Assembly (NCBI GenBank): GCA_016928975.1
Contig: JAFGJR010000122.1
Span: 1-24,790, forward strand
Source: Sedimentisphaerales bacterium
GTDB taxonomy: Bacteria > Planctomycetota > Phycisphaerae > Sedimentisphaerales > SG8-4
DNA length: 24,790 bases
Direction of reading: 5' to 3'
Shown here: positions 23,701-24,790 of the stretch, one piece after another
How positions within the stretch are numbered: the first letter of the stretch is position 1
Layout: every line of letters starts with the position of its first letter
Position numbers and translations under genes: made by a program
Notes under the pieces: generated by a model
The model's database searches: none
The model's input: the letters and a program-made list of their open reading frames with translations, nothing else
What the model was told of the DNA's origin: nothing

Positions 23701-24790
23701 CGAGTGACTATCTTCTCCAGGAGGCGGTAGTGAATACTGGGGCTTCCCCTGGCCAGCAGTTGTCCTTGACCACTGCTCTCACCTTCCCCAGCACTGTGCC
23801 GGCGGGACAGTACTACATCGGATGGATCTTCGATCCAGGCAACCTGGTGTGCGAGTCCAACGAGAACAACAATGTGGGCTATATACAAACCCACAGACTG
23901 ACGGTTGTCGGCGCGTGCACTGCGGATTTCTGTCAGTATGACGCACCCAGTCAAGGCTTCTCGCCCACGACGATCCAAGCAGGGCAGTCGATCACGATCA
24001 CGTCCGGGTGGGCCAACTGTGGCACAACGAGTATCCCTTCCGGCTGGCGCATCCGATACTACGCGTCCGTAGACACGACCATTACTTCGGCAGACTACCT
24101 CCTCTTTGACGATACGGTCAGCTTGGGGACTGCGCCCGGTCAACAATTGACCCGGAGTGTCACATTCACGTTCCCGAGCAGCGTGCCGGAAGGTTACTAC
24201 TACATCGGATGGATCTTCGATCCGGACAACCAGATTTGCGAGTCCAACGAGAACAACAATGCGGGGTACGTCAAGACAGGCCGATTGAGAGTCATCGGGA
24301 GCGGCTTCGAGGGTTGCGGCGTGCTTGTGCGGCTCGGTGGCGGAGAGATCGGATGCACCCTGTTCCAGGCGGATTCCGGCGGGTACTACCATTTGGACAA
24401 CCTGGGTGGGTTCCACACTGGCGACCGGGTCTATGTCAAGGGCTCTCTCATTACGCCTTGCCAGACAAGCTACTGCGGTCAGGAGGTACGAGGGTGCATC
24501 GCCGTGATAGTCATTAGCGCCTGTTCGTGCGGCGCGGATTTCTGCCAATATGAGTATGCCAGCGCGGGCTTCTCTCCATCCAGCATCGAAGCCGGGCAGA
24601 CGCTCACTCTGAGATTCGGCGGGGCGAACTGCGGCACAGAGAGCATCCCGGCGGGCTGGAAAGTGCGGTACTATGCTTCGCTGAACACCTCGATCACCGA
24701 GAGCGACTACTTCTTGTACGAGGGCGTCGCGGACTTTGCGGTCTGGCCTGGTTGGCAGTCTGGGTTGAGGGAGGATTTCATATTCCCCAG
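20721..24790 (+). CDS. C10 (streptopain-like) cysteine peptidase with a propeller-like insertion and CARDB array, 3' end outside window
   Basis: The frame is open for 1356 codons from ATG 20721 (strong AAGGAGG at 20706-20712) to the window edge. Residues 1-27 are a signal peptide, and about 28-150 a propeptide-like region. The C10 peptidase domain starts near 155: WSQSNVGQLPCYNYYTP, then catalytic Cys196 in CGCTATAMAQVMRYYQYP. The other half carries His572 in SSSAHTYVADGYG and HLNMGWHGSGD to about 620. Between them, residues 331-531 are five propeller-like repeats, making the Cys-His distance 376 residues against about 148 in streptococcal SpeB. Next come a carboxypeptidase-regulatory-like domain (626-720), a beta domain (725-805), CARDB domains at 810-935, 937-1065 and 1066-1194, an unrecognised cysteine-rich linker (1195-1268) and a truncated CARDB from 1270. 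Secreted proteolysis and adhesion are inferred. An extra Cys194 sits beside the nucleophile. Confidence 0.88.
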   Translation, partial: MCYRILASIVTVCLTAAFCLAAPTTNADALAAAAGWLVGDDRPFGTEDSRTVKDVQTFYDDDGATLYHVVSLEPTGYVIVAPDDEIEPIIAFVAEGAYEHTDANPLSSLLRTDVLARVENLSQVDRSVTRIGAYRAKWDSLRTAPGRDRALSVAGCIETVADIRVPAFLKSKWSQSNVGQLPCYNYYTPNQYPCGCTATAMAQVMRYYQYPTGSIVDSQAGDVVLRPLYEITVDGEAKWASVRGGDGRGGPYRWDDMPLEPKETPLTSEQRQAIGALCYDAGVTVNMEYTANGSGAYLQSAARALRRDFRFRQSIYSELSGSMEITYFTTVDRNFVARVMAVAAGQLYWVDEGERDLNKGSIQDGGLKRTAILDRNCDARLFAVRNNDWYWVDPTNELFRGEIRDGALYPLECLDRNCEARLLGVTDQYLIWLDEGSAELHYGPKSGPFGNLGVLDENCIAQVLTADDNWVFWQDPCDYSIHIGEIRDEHLELRGWIKYGQRLRLLAVDYDRDMIYLVEQGSTELKRGVLEPRDDAAVSSSAERFRKMLLPSLNAQCPVLLASFQPISSSAHTYVADGYGYVGSTLYCHLNMGWHGSGDCWYYLADSDFMFPVFDECVYNIFTHGEYEIMSGRVTDQFGQAVGGITLEARQTLGGTASMVVDSMKTSETGVYAFIQAKPNTHYAIVIAPEDRVYCLNNPSVGGSLPRSDGPNPGSRYDMDLSVQLAEYTLEISKEGLGDVWVDDQRVSLPWTGRVPALRKVTLRAVPQGGSGAFYGWKGAIISQETTIEVTMDGPKSLQAYFQPSGSALSDFCQYEPFGAGFSPASIQAGQSFVLYFGGANCGMASISPGWRIRYYASLDTNITVSDYLLYETTAGFGIGAGQQMGFTEGFVFPSSVPVGQYYIGWIFDPANEVRESNENNNVGYIQTDRLTVIGGCTADFCQYDAPSQGFSPTTIQAGQSITITSGWANCGTTSIPSGWRIRYYASVDTTITSSDYLLQEAVVNTGASPGQQLSLTTALTFPSTVPAGQYYIGWIFDPGNLVCESNENNNVGYIQTHRLTVVGACTADFCQYDAPSQGFSPTTIQAGQSITITSGWANCGTTSIPSGWRIRYYASVDTTITSADYLLFDDTVSLGTAPGQQLTRSVTFTFPSSVPEGYYYIGWIFDPDNQICESNENNNAGYVKTGRLRVIGSGFEGCGVLVRLGGGEIGCTLFQADSGGYYHLDNLGGFHTGDRVYVKGSLITPCQTSYCGQEVRGCIAVIVISACSCGADFCQYEYASAGFSPSSIEAGQTLTLRFGGANCGTESIPAGWKVRYYASLNTSITESDYFLYEGVADFAVWPGWQSGLREDFIFP
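21711..22313 (+). repeat. Propeller-like module, copy 2, inside the peptidase domain
   Basis: Five repeats starting at residues 331, 373, 414, 455 and 497 (lengths 42, 41, 41, 42 and about 35). The pattern is lDrNC-ARllaV...lyWvDe...l-rGeIrDG-L-pl. The first blade has Phe in place of the conserved Cys. The module is homologous to 19820-20527. Confidence 0.8.
23529..24302 (+). repeat. Two tandem 387-bp CARDB units
   Basis: Unit 1 spans 23529-23915 and unit 2 spans 23916-24302, both 129 codons. The first 58 codons encode identical residues, with 12 base differences that are all silent third positions. The second halves diverge at the protein level except around GWIFDP and CESNENNN. Confidence 0.85.

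Noticed and set aside
22970..24548. Frames on both strands inside the CARDB array
   Set aside because: The peptidase frame is open throughout with clear repeats; the others mirror the repetitive DNA.
1..24790. CRISPR array, tRNA, rRNA, transposase or prophage genes
   Set aside because: None was recognised on either strand. The only direct repeats are coding repeats within the secreted proteins and the duplicated promoter.

Overview
The window looks like a chromosomal segment of a Planctomycetota bacterium, probably from an uncultured Phycisphaerae-like lineage. This is inferred from gene content: twin-arginine-exported Gfo/Idh/MocA oxidoreductase and sugar isomerase/DUF6807 proteins, large secreted proteins with PA14, Fn3-like and DUF1349-like modules, a choice-of-anchor-Q beta-helix protein, a TraB/PrgY membrane protein and a lipid A type acyltransferase. 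I see no rRNA, tRNA, CRISPR array, transposase or phage gene.

Layout. 1-2945 (minus) is a two-gene catabolic unit: a partial TAT-exported oxidoreductase preceded by a fused sugar isomerase/epimerase-DUF6807 protein, driven by a clear sigma70-like promoter. 3238-7628 holds two convergent secreted proteins separated by hairpins. 7900-13183 carries an acyltransferase, a TraB-family protein, a beta-helix protein and a small zinc-ribbon membrane protein. Two of these genes have promoters so close to the ATG that the mRNAs are probably leaderless. 13187-14470 (minus) is a serine hydrolase of the class C beta-lactamase/family VIII esterase type.

The most interesting part is 14780-24790. A BlaI-type repressor and a BlaR1-type M56 metalloprotease overlap by one base. 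The BlaR1-like protein lacks the penicillin-binding sensor and ends in a three-fold repeated, beta-trefoil-like domain. The blaI promoter, with two BlaI-like dyads over its -35 and -10, is duplicated about 2.2 kb downstream in front of a secreted protein with a papain-fold (CHAP/NlpC-like) Cys-His-Asn arrangement. Two large secreted proteins follow. The first has two CARDB domains, an SH3-like segment and a C-terminal five-repeat propeller-like module. The second is a C10 (streptopain) family cysteine peptidase in which a homologous five-repeat module is inserted between the catalytic Cys and His, followed by a CARDB array that runs off the window.

A working model, which is inference, is an envelope-sensing BlaI/BlaR-like switch controlling at least one secreted cysteine hydrolase, next to a pair of adhesin/protease proteins that share a propeller module. 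Intergenic spaces also carry several different short palindromic elements that look like interspersed repeats.
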